DNA of 64,000 nt from Gillisella vitis (GCF_021559775.1 NZ_CP056047.1:1302001-1366000); one strand, 5' to 3'; positions 34,981 to 44,936 are shown, counted from the first letter of the stretch. Notes: generated by a model from the letters alone, not told the origin. Program-made: numbers and translations.

Positions 34981-36765
34981 ATGTTGAACAAGCCCTTTCA
35001 ATCTCCCAGCACGGCCAGCTTTCTCAACAATCTGAAAGCCTCCCGGCTTCAGGCGCTGCTGCGGCGGGGCGAGCTGGGGCTGGTGGTGCTGGCCGCCATT
35101 ATCGGCATACTCGCGGGTTTGCTGGTGTCGCTGGTCAGTTTCTTAAGCGCCAGTCTGCATTTTCTGGTCTTCGGCGTTGAGGGCACGTTGAGTGGCAGCG
35201 GCATTACCGGACCTATCGTGCTGGGTGGCCCCATTATCGGCGGCATCATCCTCGGCGTCATTGTCTTCATTCTGTCCAAAACCCGTAAAAAACCGATGGT
35301 TGACCCCATCGAGGCCAATGCGTTGCATGGTGGACGGCTGTCGCTGACCGACAGCATCATCGTTTGCGTGCAGAATATCATTTCGAACGGCTTCGGGGCT
35401 TCGGTCGGGCTGGAGGCCGGTTATACCCAGATCGCCTCCGGCTTTGCCTCCAAGCTCGGCGTCAAGCTGAAGCTGCGGCGCGGTGACTTACGGCTGCTGG
35501 TCGGCTGCGGGGCGGCAGGCGCCATTGCTGCGGCTTTCGACGCACCGCTGACCGGCGCCTTCTATGCGGTTGAACTGATCATTGGCTCCTATACCGTCGT
35601 GACGCTCGCCCCGGTGATCGTCTCGGCGCTGGTGGCAAAAATCGTTACCAGCCAGATCGGCGGGCAGGGGCTGTCCATCGATATCGGCGCGGTCGGCAAT
35701 ATTACCCCAATCGATTATCTGCCCGCCGTCATGCTCGGCATCGTTTGCGCGGGCGTCGGCATCGTCCTCATGCAGGCCGTCTCCTTCATCGAGGAAACCG
35801 CCCGCAAAAGCTTCATCTCCCAGCCCTTCAGGCCGATGATCGGCGGAATCATTATCGGCCTTCTGGCGCTGGTTTCCCCACAGGTTCTGGCCGGTGGCCA
35901 CGGCGCGCTGCATATCAACCTCAATACCCAGAGCAGCCTTTATGCACTGGTTCTGTTGTTCGTGCTGAAATCCATTGCCAGTGCCATCTCCATCGGCTCC
36001 GGCTTTCGTGGCGGCCTGTTTTTCGCATCGCTGTTCATGGGCGCGCTGCTCGGCAAGATCTTTGCCTTTGCGGCCATGCTGTTTCCAGTTCTGACGCTGA
36101 CGCCGGTGATTTATGCCGTGGTCGGCATGAGCGCCTTTGCCGCCGCCGTCATTGGTGGACCGCTGACCATGACCTTCCTGGCTCTGGAACTAACCGGCGA
36201 CTTTCCGATCACCGCGCTGGTGCTTGCCTCTGTTATCACCACCTCGCTGGTGGTGAGGGTGTCGTTCGGCTATTCCTTCGCCACTTGGCGTTTTCACCTG
36301 CGCGGAGAAACCATTCGCAGCGCCCAGGATGTCGGCTGGATACGAGACCTGACGGTGGCCAAGATGATGCGCGCCGATGTCCGCACCGCCAAGCTCTCCA
36401 TGGGGCTTGAGGAATTCTGCAAGCAATTTCCATTGGGCTCGACCCAGCGGGTCATCATGGTCAATGACGACGGACGCTATGCCGGTATCGTGCTTTTGCC
36501 GGAAATCTATGCCGATCCAATGGACCGCGAGGATGAGAGCCGCAGCCTGGAAACCTATCTGCGCTATACCAAGGATGTGCTTTTGCCGACCATGAACGTC
36601 AAGCAGGCCGCCGCCATCTTTGATTCCACCCAGAGTGAAGCGCTGGCCGTAATGAACGACCGTGTGCAGAACCGTCCCATCGGCTTGCTGACCGAAAGCC
36701 ACACGCTTCGCCGCTATAGTGAAGAACTCGACCTCAGACGCCGGGAGGTTGCAGGCGAGTTTTAA
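34981..36765 (+). CDS. ClC-family chloride channel/transporter
   Basis: A 594-residue protein with the ClC membrane core (about 10-12 helices) and a C-terminal cytosolic part of about 140 residues with CBS-like segments (VIMVNDDGRYAGIVLL). The filter motif normally GREGP reads GLEAG at about residue 143, keeping the gating glutamate; the GGLFFASLF segment matches GxFxP imperfectly. This fits the divergent ClC group common in rhizobia. Whether it is a channel or H+/Cl- exchanger cannot be told. Confidence 0.88.
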   Translation: MLNKPFQSPSTASFLNNLKASRLQALLRRGELGLVVLAAIIGILAGLLVSLVSFLSASLHFLVFGVEGTLSGSGITGPIVLGGPIIGGIILGVIVFILSKTRKKPMVDPIEANALHGGRLSLTDSIIVCVQNIISNGFGASVGLEAGYTQIASGFASKLGVKLKLRRGDLRLLVGCGAAGAIAAAFDAPLTGAFYAVELIIGSYTVVTLAPVIVSALVAKIVTSQIGGQGLSIDIGAVGNITPIDYLPAVMLGIVCAGVGIVLMQAVSFIEETARKSFISQPFRPMIGGIIIGLLALVSPQVLAGGHGALHINLNTQSSLYALVLLFVLKSIASAISIGSGFRGGLFFASLFMGALLGKIFAFAAMLFPVLTLTPVIYAVVGMSAFAAAVIGGPLTMTFLALELTGDFPITALVLASVITTSLVVRVSFGYSFATWRFHLRGETIRSAQDVGWIRDLTVAKMMRADVRTAKLSMGLEEFCKQFPLGSTQRVIMVNDDGRYAGIVLLPEIYADPMDREDESRSLETYLRYTKDVLLPTMNVKQAAAIFDSTQSEALAVMNDRVQNRPIGLLTESHTLRRYSEELDLRRREVAGEF

Positions 36766-36809
36766 ACCCTTCGGGGGCCAAGATGATGTGGTGGTATCTT
36801 CTAGGAAAG

Positions 36810-36885
36810 TGGTGAGCGCGCAGGGATTCGAACCCTGGACCTACTGATTAAAAGTCAGTTGCTCTACCGGCTGAGCTACGCGCTC
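36810..36885 (-). tRNA. tRNA-Lys (anticodon UUU)
   Basis: A complete 76-nt tRNA on the minus strand with encoded CCA (36810-36812). The acceptor stem GAGCGCG/CGCGCTC, the D-arm GTAGCTCAG, the anticodon loop CTTTTAA with anticodon TTT at 36852-36850, and the TTCGAAT loop of the T-arm are all visible. No integrase or attachment-site duplication is nearby. Confidence 0.98.
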
Positions 36886-37078
36886 CCGAAGCGGAGCAAC
36901 TGCCCCTCTGGAAGTGCGCGGACCATATGCAGGGCGATGTTTTCGGTCAACCCAAAAAAACAGCTTTTTTCACATTTTCACCAGAGGTTTTTATGGCTTT
37001 GGCAAAAAGGTGATTGGCACGTCATTGCCATCGGGGCTACCACACCGATTAAAATAGATACCGGGCGGTGAGGACATT

Positions 37079-37825
37079 GTGACGATTGCTGAAATTCCAT
37101 TTCTGACAGCGCTTGTGGCCGGGACCCTGTCCTTTCTCTCGCCCTGTGTTTTGCCGCTGGTGCCGCCTTACCTCTGCTATATGGCGGGCGTCAGCGTCGA
37201 GCAGTTTCGCGGTGAAGCGGTAGCGGTTGACCGGCGGGCGCGCTCGGCGGTGATTTTTTCGGCCCTGTGTTTCACCCTGGGCTTTGCAACGGTCTTCGTG
37301 GCGCTCGGGGCGGGCGCGTCCTCCATCGGTATGATGTTGCGTCAGCATCTTGATCTCCTGTCGAAGATTGGCGGCTTGATCATCATCGTTATGGGGCTGA
37401 ATTTTCTAGGCCTGTTTCGCATCGGGCTTTTGGCGCGCGAAATGCGCTTTGCAGGTGGCGGCAAGCCCGCGACCCTGACAGGGGCCTATGTGATGGGGCT
37501 AGCCTTTGCCTTTGGCTGGACGCCCTGCATCGGCCCTGTGCTGGGTGCTATTCTCGCGGTCGCCGCAGCCCGTGACACGGTCGGACAGGGGGCAGTGTTG
37601 CTGGCGGTCTATTCGCTGGGGCTTGCCATTCCGTTCTGGATCGCCGCTGGCTTTTCAGGGGCTTTCATGCGGTTTCTCACCCGGTTTCGCCGCCATCTCG
37701 GTCTGGTGGAAAAGCTCATGGGGCTGCTTCTGGTCGTAACCGGGCTTGCCTTCATCTTTGGTTTTGTGTCCGATCTGGCGATCTGGTTCCAGCAAAGCTT
37801 TCCGATCCTGTCACGGATCGGATAA
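37079..37825 (+). CDS. ccdA: cytochrome c biogenesis protein CcdA
   Basis: A 248-residue membrane protein with six helices that moves reducing power from cytosolic thioredoxin to periplasmic partners for cytochrome c maturation. The two redox cysteines are in FLSPCVLPLVPPY and GWTPCIGPVLGAI, positioned in helices 1 and 4 as the family requires. GTG 37079 has GAGG seven bases upstream. It is convergent with the UbiH-like gene, which ends 24 bp away. Confidence 0.92.
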   Translation: MTIAEIPFLTALVAGTLSFLSPCVLPLVPPYLCYMAGVSVEQFRGEAVAVDRRARSAVIFSALCFTLGFATVFVALGAGASSIGMMLRQHLDLLSKIGGLIIIVMGLNFLGLFRIGLLAREMRFAGGGKPATLTGAYVMGLAFAFGWTPCIGPVLGAILAVAAARDTVGQGAVLLAVYSLGLAIPFWIAAGFSGAFMRFLTRFRRHLGLVEKLMGLLLVVTGLAFIFGFVSDLAIWFQQSFPILSRIG

Positions 37826-37849
37826 GTTTTCTGTCCATCACGCCTGATC

Positions 37850-39058
37850 TCAGAATCGCGATTTGATCTTGTCGCGGATCATCTGCGGAAACGCGCCGAA
37901 GCCACAGCCCGGTGCGACGCCTTCGCGCATGGCAAAATGGCGCAGAGGCGACAGGTTTGAGAGAAGATGAATTCCTGCGGCGCGCACCATTTGCACCGGC
38001 AGGAAGGACGACAGCAGCGAGCGGTTTAAAAGATCGACGCTGGCGGTGCGGCTCCAGACATCCACCTTGCGGCGGCGATCGAAACGGTCGCCCAGCGTCG
38101 AGCCGAGCGGTTTTTGCGGCTCATGCCCGACCAAATCCTCCAGCGCCATGATGTCGCGCAGGCTGAGATTGAGGCCTTGCGCGCCGATGGGCGGGAAAGC
38201 GTGCGCTGCCTCGCCTATGAAGACAGCCCGGCCCTTGCCGTAGCGGTTGGCGCTCATGCCTGAAAGCGGCCAGGCCTGGGCCGGTGCCTCGACTGTGACT
38301 TGGCCCAGCAGAGACTGCATGCGCGCTTCGACCAGAGCGCTGAGATCGTCGAGCGGCAGGGACGTCAGCCGTTCCGCTTCCTCAGGCTCGACCACCCAGA
38401 CCAGGCTGGAATGATTGCCTTTGAGCGGCACCTGGGTGAACGGCCCGGTTTCCGTATGAAATTCGGTCGAGACATTATTGTGGGGCAGGGTGTGGGTGAA
38501 ATTCAGCACCACAGCCGTTTGCGGATAGGACCAGGTCCGCACCGCCACATTGGCCGCGCCGCGTGTCATAGAGTGCCGGCCATCGGCCCCGACCACCAGA
38601 TCGCATTCGATAACCGTGTTATCGGCAAGTGTTACGCGAGCATTGTCCTGGGAGAAATCAATGGACGCAGCCTGTTGATGCAAAACGGTAAGGTTGGATT
38701 CGCGTGCCAGGGCAGCATCGAACACATCGAGAAGATCGCTGTTTTGAAAATTATAGCCGAAGGCGGCCAGCCCGATTTCAGAACTGCGAAACGCGACGGG
38801 CGGCGCGCGCAGCAGTCGCTTTGTGCCATCGATGATCTGCATGGTCGAAAGCGCTTCGCCTTGGGATTTGAGCTCTTCCCATAGGCCGAGACGGTCAAGA
38901 AAGCGGATGGATTGATCCATCAGAGCCGTGGTGCGGCGATCTTTCGGGCGGGTATCCCCGGCAACCAACGTTACCTTGCGCCCGCGTCGGGCCAGTGCCA
39001 GTGCCGCGACGGACCCAGCCAGACCTGCGCCAATTACCGTGACATCGACCGTTTCCAT
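37850..39058 (-). CDS. UbiH/UbiF-family FAD-dependent hydroxylase
   Basis: A 402-residue flavoprotein monooxygenase of the ubiquinone-hydroxylase family. The dinucleotide-binding VTVIGAGLAGSVAALALARRG is at the N-terminus, then VGADGRHSMTR, and FIGEAAHAFPPIGAQGLNLSLRDI with the FAD-ribityl GD-like motif. It should hydroxylate the ubiquinone ring; which carbon is uncertain. ATG 39058 with GGGAG upstream was preferred over 39088. Its start faces the pcs promoter region. Confidence 0.9.
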   Translation of the reverse strand: METVDVTVIGAGLAGSVAALALARRGRKVTLVAGDTRPKDRRTTALMDQSIRFLDRLGLWEELKSQGEALSTMQIIDGTKRLLRAPPVAFRSSEIGLAAFGYNFQNSDLLDVFDAALARESNLTVLHQQAASIDFSQDNARVTLADNTVIECDLVVGADGRHSMTRGAANVAVRTWSYPQTAVVLNFTHTLPHNNVSTEFHTETGPFTQVPLKGNHSSLVWVVEPEEAERLTSLPLDDLSALVEARMQSLLGQVTVEAPAQAWPLSGMSANRYGKGRAVFIGEAAHAFPPIGAQGLNLSLRDIMALEDLVGHEPQKPLGSTLGDRFDRRRKVDVWSRTASVDLLNRSLLSSFLPVQMVRAAGIHLLSNLSPLRHFAMREGVAPGCGFGAFPQMIRDKIKSRF

Positions 39059-39255
39059 CGTTTTCTCCCTGCATAGGTTCATGTGCAAAATAGGGTGTCG
39101 GACGCTGAAAATCCATGGGCTTGCGTGGCGCTAGCGAATGGCATTGTGTCGCGGCATGGCGCTGGAAATCGGGTAAAGCCCGGAAGAAAGGTTGCATTTG
39201 GGGCAGATTCGGAGAATATCCCCCAACCGATCAAAGGGGTTTTTACCGGCGGATT

Positions 39256-39981
39256 ATGAAGATTTTCAACTATAAGCGCGTACCCTATGCAGAGATGCGC
39301 GCGTTCTCCGTGCATATTCTGACAGCCTCCGGCTCGTTCCTGGCATTTTTGGGCGTCGTCGCTGCGGCGGAACATCGCTTTGTCGATATGTTCTGGTGGC
39401 TTGGCCTGGCGCTGGCTGTGGATGGCATTGACGGGCCAATTGCCCGCAAGGTCAAGGTCAAGGAAGTCCTGCCCAATTGGTCCGGCGATACGCTCGATAA
39501 TATCATCGACTATGTGACCTATGTGCTGCTACCCGCTTTTGCGCTTTACCAGAGCGGTATGATCGGCCAGCCTTGGTCTTTCGTCGCTGCCGGAATGATC
39601 GTGGTGTCCAGCGCCATCTACTATGCCGATATGGGCATGAAGACCGACGAATATTTCTTCTCCGGCTTTCCAGTCGTTTGGAATATGATCGTTTTTACCC
39701 TGTTCGTCATCGATGCCTCTGCAACGACCGCGATGATTGTGGTCGGCATTTCCGTAGCGCTGACCTTCCTGCCGATCAGCTTTCTGCATCCCGTCCGGGT
39801 CAAGCGGCTGCGACCGCTTAATCTGGCGGTGTTCTTCCTGTGGTGCGGACTGGGTGGCGCGGCGTTGCTGATGCATTTCCAAACGCCGTCTTTCCTGGTC
39901 ATCCCCTTCATTATTAGCGGCATTTACCTCTATGTGATTGGTGGAATTCTCCAGGCTTTTCCGTCGCTTGGCCGCAGTTGA
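39256..39981 (+). CDS. pcs: phosphatidylcholine synthase
   Basis: A 241-residue CDP-alcohol phosphotransferase-fold membrane protein that condenses choline with CDP-diacylglycerol, a route typical of rhizobia and other host-associated bacteria. The motif is DGIDGPIARKVKVKEVLPNW followed by SGDTLDNIIDYVTY, giving the D-G-x2-A-R-x8-G-x3-D-x3-D pattern with the Pcs-specific longer spacer. About eight helices are predicted. ATG 39256 gives the usual length. Confidence 0.95.
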   Translation: MKIFNYKRVPYAEMRAFSVHILTASGSFLAFLGVVAAAEHRFVDMFWWLGLALAVDGIDGPIARKVKVKEVLPNWSGDTLDNIIDYVTYVLLPAFALYQSGMIGQPWSFVAAGMIVVSSAIYYADMGMKTDEYFFSGFPVVWNMIVFTLFVIDASATTAMIVVGISVALTFLPISFLHPVRVKRLRPLNLAVFFLWCGLGGAALLMHFQTPSFLVIPFIISGIYLYVIGGILQAFPSLGRS

Positions 39982-40186
39982 AAACAATGCTCTGCCTTAA
40001 AAACGGGCAAGACCCAAAAAATAACCTTTCCGGTAGTTGTAAGCGGCAATAAAACCGGTATCAATACGATCAGCAATCTATACTTCACGCAGGGTCATGA
40101 CGTGAAGGTGTTGAAATGGTTTAGGTATCCGTTTCGTCTCCTTGTTGTGGATGTTCGTCCCAACCGAGGCGGAGCAAGGGGGTCGA

Positions 40187-41749
40187 GTGTCGCATAGCAA
40201 AGAAGTAGCGCCATCTCCGCTGCTTTCGGTTCGCAGCCTGACGAAGCGATTCGGCACATTTGCCGCCTGCGATGGCATTGATCTTGACATTCTTCCCGGC
40301 GAAATCCATGCCCTGCTGGGGGAAAATGGCGCTGGCAAATCAACGCTCGTCAAAATGCTGTTTGGCGTGCTGACCCCGAGCGCTGGCGAGATCCTTTGGG
40401 ATAACCAGGGTGTCGTGGAGATTGCCTCACCAGCGCAGGCACGCAAGCTTGGTATAGGCATGGTCTTCCAGCATTTTTCGCTGTTTGAAGCGCTGACCGT
40501 GGCTGAGAACATCGCCTTGTCCTTGGATCGCTCGGTTTCGATTGGTGAAATCTCCGAACAAGCGCGGACCTTGTCGCTCTCTTACGGTTTGCCGCTCGAT
40601 CCTTCGGCCCATGTCGCGGATCTTTCTGTGGGTGAGCGTCAGCGGATCGAAATCGTCCGGGCATTGTTGCAAAATCCGAAACTGATCATTCTCGATGAGC
40701 CGACTTCGGTGCTGACCCCGCAGGAGGCCGACAAGCTGTTTGAAACGCTGGAAAAGCTGCGGGCCGAAGGGCGCTCGGTGCTCTATATCAGCCACCGGTT
40801 GGAAGAGGTGCAGCGCATTTGCGACCGTGCCACGGTTTTGCGCCACGGCAAGGTGACAGGCACCTGCGATCCACGTCAGGAAACCCCGTCCACGCTGGCG
40901 CGAATGATGGTAGGCGCGGACGTCATCGGTGTGACGCCGGATGTCGCGGCTCCTGTTGGTGCGGACCTACTCACTGTTCGCAATCTCAGCGTCGATGCAC
41001 GCACGCCGTTTTCCATGGCGTTGAAGGATGTGTCGCTGAATGTCCGCGCGGGTGAAATCCTCGGACTGGCGGGCGTGGCTGGCAATGGCCAGAGCGAATT
41101 GTTCGATGTGCTGTCGGGTGAATATACCGTGCGTGACCATCAGGCCATCCAGCTATGCGGCCAGCCGGTTGGGCGCTTCGGTATCAACCGGCGCCGGTTG
41201 ATCGGCGCTGGTTTCGTGCCGGAAGAGCGCCATGGCCATGCCGCCGTTACCGGGCTTTCGCTGTCGGACAATCTGCTGTTGGCGCGGCATCGCTCGGATC
41301 GTGGGCGTTATGTCTCAGGTCTGTTTGGCCTGATCCGCCACAGCGCCATCAAGTCGTCCACCCGGCAGATTTGCGAGGCGATGGATGTGCGAAAGAGCGG
41401 TGAGGACCCGGTCGCCGGATCGCTTTCGGGCGGCAACCTGCAAAAATTCATTGTCGGGCGTGAGCTGGACCGCAAACCGGCGGTGCTGGTCGTCAACCAG
41501 CCGACCTGGGGTGTGGATGCCGGTGCGGCCAGCCGTATTCGCCAGGCCCTGATCGATCTTGCGGCGCAAGGCTCGGCGGTGGTGATCATCAGCCAGGATC
41601 TGGACGAGATTTTTGAAGTCTCGACATCGATTGCGGCGATTTCGGAGGGCAGGCTGTCGAAAGTCTATCCAAGTGGCGTGATGAACCGCGAGAAGATCGG
41701 TCTGTTGATGGGCGGCTTGCATGGTCTGGAGAGCGCCGATGCGCATTGA
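40187..41749 (+). CDS. nucleoside-type ABC transporter, tandem ATP-binding protein
   Basis: A 520-residue protein with two ABC ATPase domains, the architecture of ribose- and BMP-type importers (NupO/YufO-like). The first has GENGAGKSTLVKMLFG and LSVGERQRIEIVRAL; the second has the degenerate Walker A GVAGNGQSEL and SLSGGNLQKFIVGREL. The GTG start at 40187 follows AAGGGGG; a TTG at 40142 is the alternative. It overlaps the downstream permease gene. Together with the two permeases and the BMP lipoprotein-like binding protein, it likely imports purine or other nucleosides. Confidence 0.9.
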   Translation: MSHSKEVAPSPLLSVRSLTKRFGTFAACDGIDLDILPGEIHALLGENGAGKSTLVKMLFGVLTPSAGEILWDNQGVVEIASPAQARKLGIGMVFQHFSLFEALTVAENIALSLDRSVSIGEISEQARTLSLSYGLPLDPSAHVADLSVGERQRIEIVRALLQNPKLIILDEPTSVLTPQEADKLFETLEKLRAEGRSVLYISHRLEEVQRICDRATVLRHGKVTGTCDPRQETPSTLARMMVGADVIGVTPDVAAPVGADLLTVRNLSVDARTPFSMALKDVSLNVRAGEILGLAGVAGNGQSELFDVLSGEYTVRDHQAIQLCGQPVGRFGINRRRLIGAGFVPEERHGHAAVTGLSLSDNLLLARHRSDRGRYVSGLFGLIRHSAIKSSTRQICEAMDVRKSGEDPVAGSLSGGNLQKFIVGRELDRKPAVLVVNQPTWGVDAGAASRIRQALIDLAAQGSAVVIISQDLDEIFEVSTSIAAISEGRLSKVYPSGVMNREKIGLLMGGLHGLESADAH

Positions 41750-42848
41750 ACTGGAAAAGCGCGCCCGCGCTTCCGGGCTGTTTACGCTGGTCTCACCCTT
41801 GCTGGCGCTGGCTTTGACCCTGTTTTTCGGCGGGTTGATGTTTGCAGCGCTGGGCAAGGACCCGTTCTTTGCGCTTTACAGCTTCTTCATTGCGCCGCTC
41901 ACCGAGGTCTGGTCGCTGCATGAGCTGGCGATCAAGGCGGCACCGCTGATACTGATCGCTGTTGGACTGTCGGTCTGTTATCGCTCGAACAATTGGAATA
42001 TCGGCGCGGAAGGCCAGTTCACGGTTGGGGCGATTTGCGGGTCGATCATTCCGGTGATCTTTTACGAATGGCAATCGCCGCTGCTTTTGCCGCTGCTTTT
42101 GCCGCTGATGATGGTGATGGGCATGATTGGTGGTGCGCTTTACGCCGCCATCCCGGCGCTTTTGAAAACCCGCTTTAACACCAATGAAATTCTCACCAGC
42201 CTGATGCTGGTCTATATTGCCCAGTTCATTCTGGATTACCTGGTGCGCGGTCCGTGGCGCGACCCGCAAGGCTTCAATTTTCCCCAGACCCGCGAATTCG
42301 TCACGGAGGGCATTCTGCCTGCCATCTGGGAAGACTCAGGACGCGCCCATTGGGGCTTTGTCTTTGCCTTGATTGCGGCTGTCGGCGTCTGGTTGATGAT
42401 GCGCTATACGCTGAAGGGCTTTGAAATCGTCGTGCTTGGCCAATCGGAACGGGCAGGGCGGTTTGCTGGCTTTTCCTCCAGGGGCATGGTGTGGTTTTCC
42501 ATGCTGTTTTCCGGCGCCCTGGCCGGTCTTGCCGGGATTTCGGAAGTTTCTGGGTCGATCAATCACTTGCAGCCGTCGATTTCGCCCGGCTATGGCTTTA
42601 CGGCGATCATTGTCGCGTTTCTGGGCAGGCTCAATCCGCTCGGTATCATTATTGCCGGTTTGGTTCTGGCACTGACCTATCTGGGCGGCGAGGGCGCGCA
42701 GCTGGCCATTGGCGTTTCGGATAAGGTGGCGCGGGTGTTTCAGGGGCTGTTGCTGTTCTTCGTGCTCTCCTGCGACACGTTGATTTATTATAGGATCAGG
42801 CTGGTGTTTTCCAAAACCCGCTCCTCCGTGGCAGAGGGTGCGAAATGA
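41739..42848 (+). CDS. nucleoside-type ABC transporter permease 1
   Basis: A 369-residue BPD_transp_2-type membrane protein with about nine to ten helices. The EAA-like cytosolic segment near GQSERAGRFAGFSSRGMVWFSM and the helix GAEGQFTVGAICGSIIP (NIGAEGQ motif) are typical of NupP/YufP. ATG 41739 with GGAG six bases upstream overlaps the ATPase gene by 11 bp. It overlaps the next permease in ATGA. Confidence 0.9.
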   Translation: MRIELEKRARASGLFTLVSPLLALALTLFFGGLMFAALGKDPFFALYSFFIAPLTEVWSLHELAIKAAPLILIAVGLSVCYRSNNWNIGAEGQFTVGAICGSIIPVIFYEWQSPLLLPLLLPLMMVMGMIGGALYAAIPALLKTRFNTNEILTSLMLVYIAQFILDYLVRGPWRDPQGFNFPQTREFVTEGILPAIWEDSGRAHWGFVFALIAAVGVWLMMRYTLKGFEIVVLGQSERAGRFAGFSSRGMVWFSMLFSGALAGLAGISEVSGSINHLQPSISPGYGFTAIIVAFLGRLNPLGIIIAGLVLALTYLGGEGAQLAIGVSDKVARVFQGLLLFFVLSCDTLIYYRIRLVFSKTRSSVAEGAK

Positions 42849-43762
42849 TCCTCGAAGCCATTCTTCTGACGGTTATCACTGCCTCAACCCCGCTGGTTAT
42901 CGCTGCCCTTGGCGAGCTTGTCACTGAGCGCGCCGGTGTGCTCAATCTCGGCGTCGAAGGCATGATGGTCATGGGCGCGGTTGCCGCTTTCGCGACTGCC
43001 TATTCCACCGGATCACCGCTTCTGGGCGTGGTGGCGGGCATTGTCGCCGGGGCAGGATTTTCGCTGCTGTTTGGATTTCTGACGCTGACGCTTGTCACCA
43101 ACCAGGTGGCTACCGGGTTGGCGCTGACTATTCTGGGGCTTGGCGTGTCCGGCCAGTTGGGTGAGAGCTTTGTCGGTAAGCCTGGCATCAAGCTTCAGGC
43201 CATTGAGTTTCCGGTACTGTCGGATATTCCCGTCATCGGCCCTCTGCTGTTTCGGCAGGATCTGATCTTTTATCTGGCGATTGTCCTTGTCATTGGCGTC
43301 CACTGGTTCCTGTTTAAAAGCCGGGCTGGGCTGATGCTGCGGGCGGTGGGCGATAGCCCGGCCTCTGCGCATACATTGGGGCTGAAAGTCATCCGCACCC
43401 GCTACCTGGCAGTGATGTTCGGCGGTGCCTGTTCGGGGCTGGCCGGGGCGCAATTGTCGCTGGTCTATACGCCGCAATGGGTGGAAAACATGTCGGCCGG
43501 TCGCGGCTGGATCGCATTGGCGCTGGTGGTGTTTGCCTCCTGGCGACCGGGGCGCGTGCTGGCGGGCGGCTATCTGTTTGGGGCCGTCACCATCGGCCAG
43601 CTGCATGCGCAGGCCTTCGGCATCGGATTGCCATCGCAATTTTTATCAGCACTTCCTTATGCTGCCACCATTGTCGTTTTGATCGCGATTTCGCATAATC
43701 GGCGCACGACGTTGATCAATACGCCCGCTTCTCTGGGAAAGCCTTTCGTTCCGGATCGCTGA
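42845..43762 (+). CDS. nucleoside-type ABC transporter permease 2
   Basis: A 305-residue membrane protein of the BPD_transp_2 family (NupQ/YufQ-like), with NLGVEGMMVMGAVAAF near the N-terminus and the cytosolic AVGDSPASAHTLGLKVIRTRYLAVMFGG segment. Its ATG overlaps the stop of permease 1 by 4 bp, so the two are translationally coupled. Confidence 0.9.
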   Translation: MILEAILLTVITASTPLVIAALGELVTERAGVLNLGVEGMMVMGAVAAFATAYSTGSPLLGVVAGIVAGAGFSLLFGFLTLTLVTNQVATGLALTILGLGVSGQLGESFVGKPGIKLQAIEFPVLSDIPVIGPLLFRQDLIFYLAIVLVIGVHWFLFKSRAGLMLRAVGDSPASAHTLGLKVIRTRYLAVMFGGACSGLAGAQLSLVYTPQWVENMSAGRGWIALALVVFASWRPGRVLAGGYLFGAVTIGQLHAQAFGIGLPSQFLSALPYAATIVVLIAISHNRRTTLINTPASLGKPFVPDR

Positions 43763-43798
43763 CCCATCGTCTTCACTCTCATGCAATCAGGGGAAACT

Positions 43799-44872
43799 AT
43801 GAAAAAACTCGCACTCGCATTTGCGGCCTCCGTCGCCACAATGCTTTCCGTTGCCGGTAGCGCCAGCGCCGCCGACAAGACCAAGATCTGCTTCGTTTAC
43901 GTCGGCAGCAAGACGGATGGCGGCTGGACCCAGGCTCACGAGCTGGGCCGCCAGGAATTGCAGAAGCATTTCGGCGACAAGATCGACACGCCGTTCCTGG
44001 AAAACGTGCCGGAAGGCCCGGATGCTGAACGCGCCATCGAGCGTCTGGCCCGCGAAGACTGCAAGCTGATCTTCACCACCTCCTTCGGTTTCATGGATGC
44101 CACCGTCAAGGTCGCCAAGAAATTCCCGAAGGTGAAATTCGAACATGCGACCGGCTTCAAATCGGCTGAAAATGTTGCGACCTACAATTCGCGCTTTTAC
44201 GAAGGCCGCTACATTTCCGGCGTGATTGCCGGTAAGATGTCAACGAAGGGTGAGGCCGGTTACATCGCCTCCTTCCCGATTCCCGAAGTTGTCATGGGCA
44301 TCAATGCCTTTGAGCAGGGCGCGAAATCCGTCAATCCGAATTTCAAAATGAAGGTTATCTGGGTCAACACCTGGTTCGACCCCGGCAAGGAAGCCGATGC
44401 CGCCAAGGCGCTGCTGGACCAGGGCGTCGATATCCTGACCCAGCACACCGACACCACGGCTCCAATGCAGATCGCGCAGGAGCGCGGCATCAAGGCGTTC
44501 GGCCAGGCCTCCGACATGATCGCTGCTGGCCCGACCTCGCAGCTAACAGCCATCAAGGACACCTGGGGCGCTTATTACATCAAGCGCACGCAGGCCCTGC
44601 TGGACGGCAAATGGACCTCTGAACAGAGCTTCGACGGCCTGAAGGACGGCATCCTGACCATGGCGCCCTACACCAACATGCCTGATGATGTGAAGAAGCT
44701 GGCCGAAGACACCGAAGCCAAGATCAAGTCCGGCGAATTGCATCCCTTCACCGGTCCTGTGAACAAGCAGGATGGCACGGCTTGGCTGAAGGCTGGTGAA
44801 AAGGCTGATGACAAGACGCTGCTCGGCATGAACTTCTATGTCGAAGGCGTGGACGACAAGCTGCCGAAGTGA
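43799..44872 (+). CDS. BMP-family ABC transporter substrate-binding protein
   Basis: A 357-residue periplasmic protein of the BMP/PnrA (basic membrane protein) family. A signal peptide ends near AGSASA-AD at about residue 24, without lipobox. KICFVYVGSKTDGGWTQAHE and DTTAPMQIAQERGIKAFGQASDM are family segments. Relatives bind nucleosides. GGGGAAAC lies before the ATG. The gene ends the ABC operon and is followed by a strong terminator. Confidence 0.92.
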   Translation: MKKLALAFAASVATMLSVAGSASAADKTKICFVYVGSKTDGGWTQAHELGRQELQKHFGDKIDTPFLENVPEGPDAERAIERLAREDCKLIFTTSFGFMDATVKVAKKFPKVKFEHATGFKSAENVATYNSRFYEGRYISGVIAGKMSTKGEAGYIASFPIPEVVMGINAFEQGAKSVNPNFKMKVIWVNTWFDPGKEADAAKALLDQGVDILTQHTDTTAPMQIAQERGIKAFGQASDMIAAGPTSQLTAIKDTWGAYYIKRTQALLDGKWTSEQSFDGLKDGILTMAPYTNMPDDVKKLAEDTEAKIKSGELHPFTGPVNKQDGTAWLKAGEKADDKTLLGMNFYVEGVDDKLPK

Positions 44873-44904
44873 TCTTGGCCTGACGGTCCGATCCAGTTAG
44901 TTTG

Positions 44905-44936
44905 AGCCGCTCGGTCAAGGCCGGGCGGCTTTTTTT
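44905..44936 (+). terminator. rho-independent terminator of the nucleoside-type ABC operon
   Basis: AGCCGCTCGG and CCGGGCGGCT pair over ten positions (one G-U) around a six-base loop, followed by seven T, 33 bp after the binding-protein stop. This is a textbook intrinsic terminator. Confidence 0.9.

Noticed and set aside
36950..36970. A-run/T-run symmetry (AAAAAAACAGCTTTTTT) as terminator
   Set aside because: The stem would consist of A-T pairs only and no gene ends there in a suitable orientation.
36766..37078. tRNA-Lys as an integration site for a genomic island
   Set aside because: No integrase gene and no duplicated tRNA 3' end were seen nearby; flanking genes are ordinary chromosomal ones.
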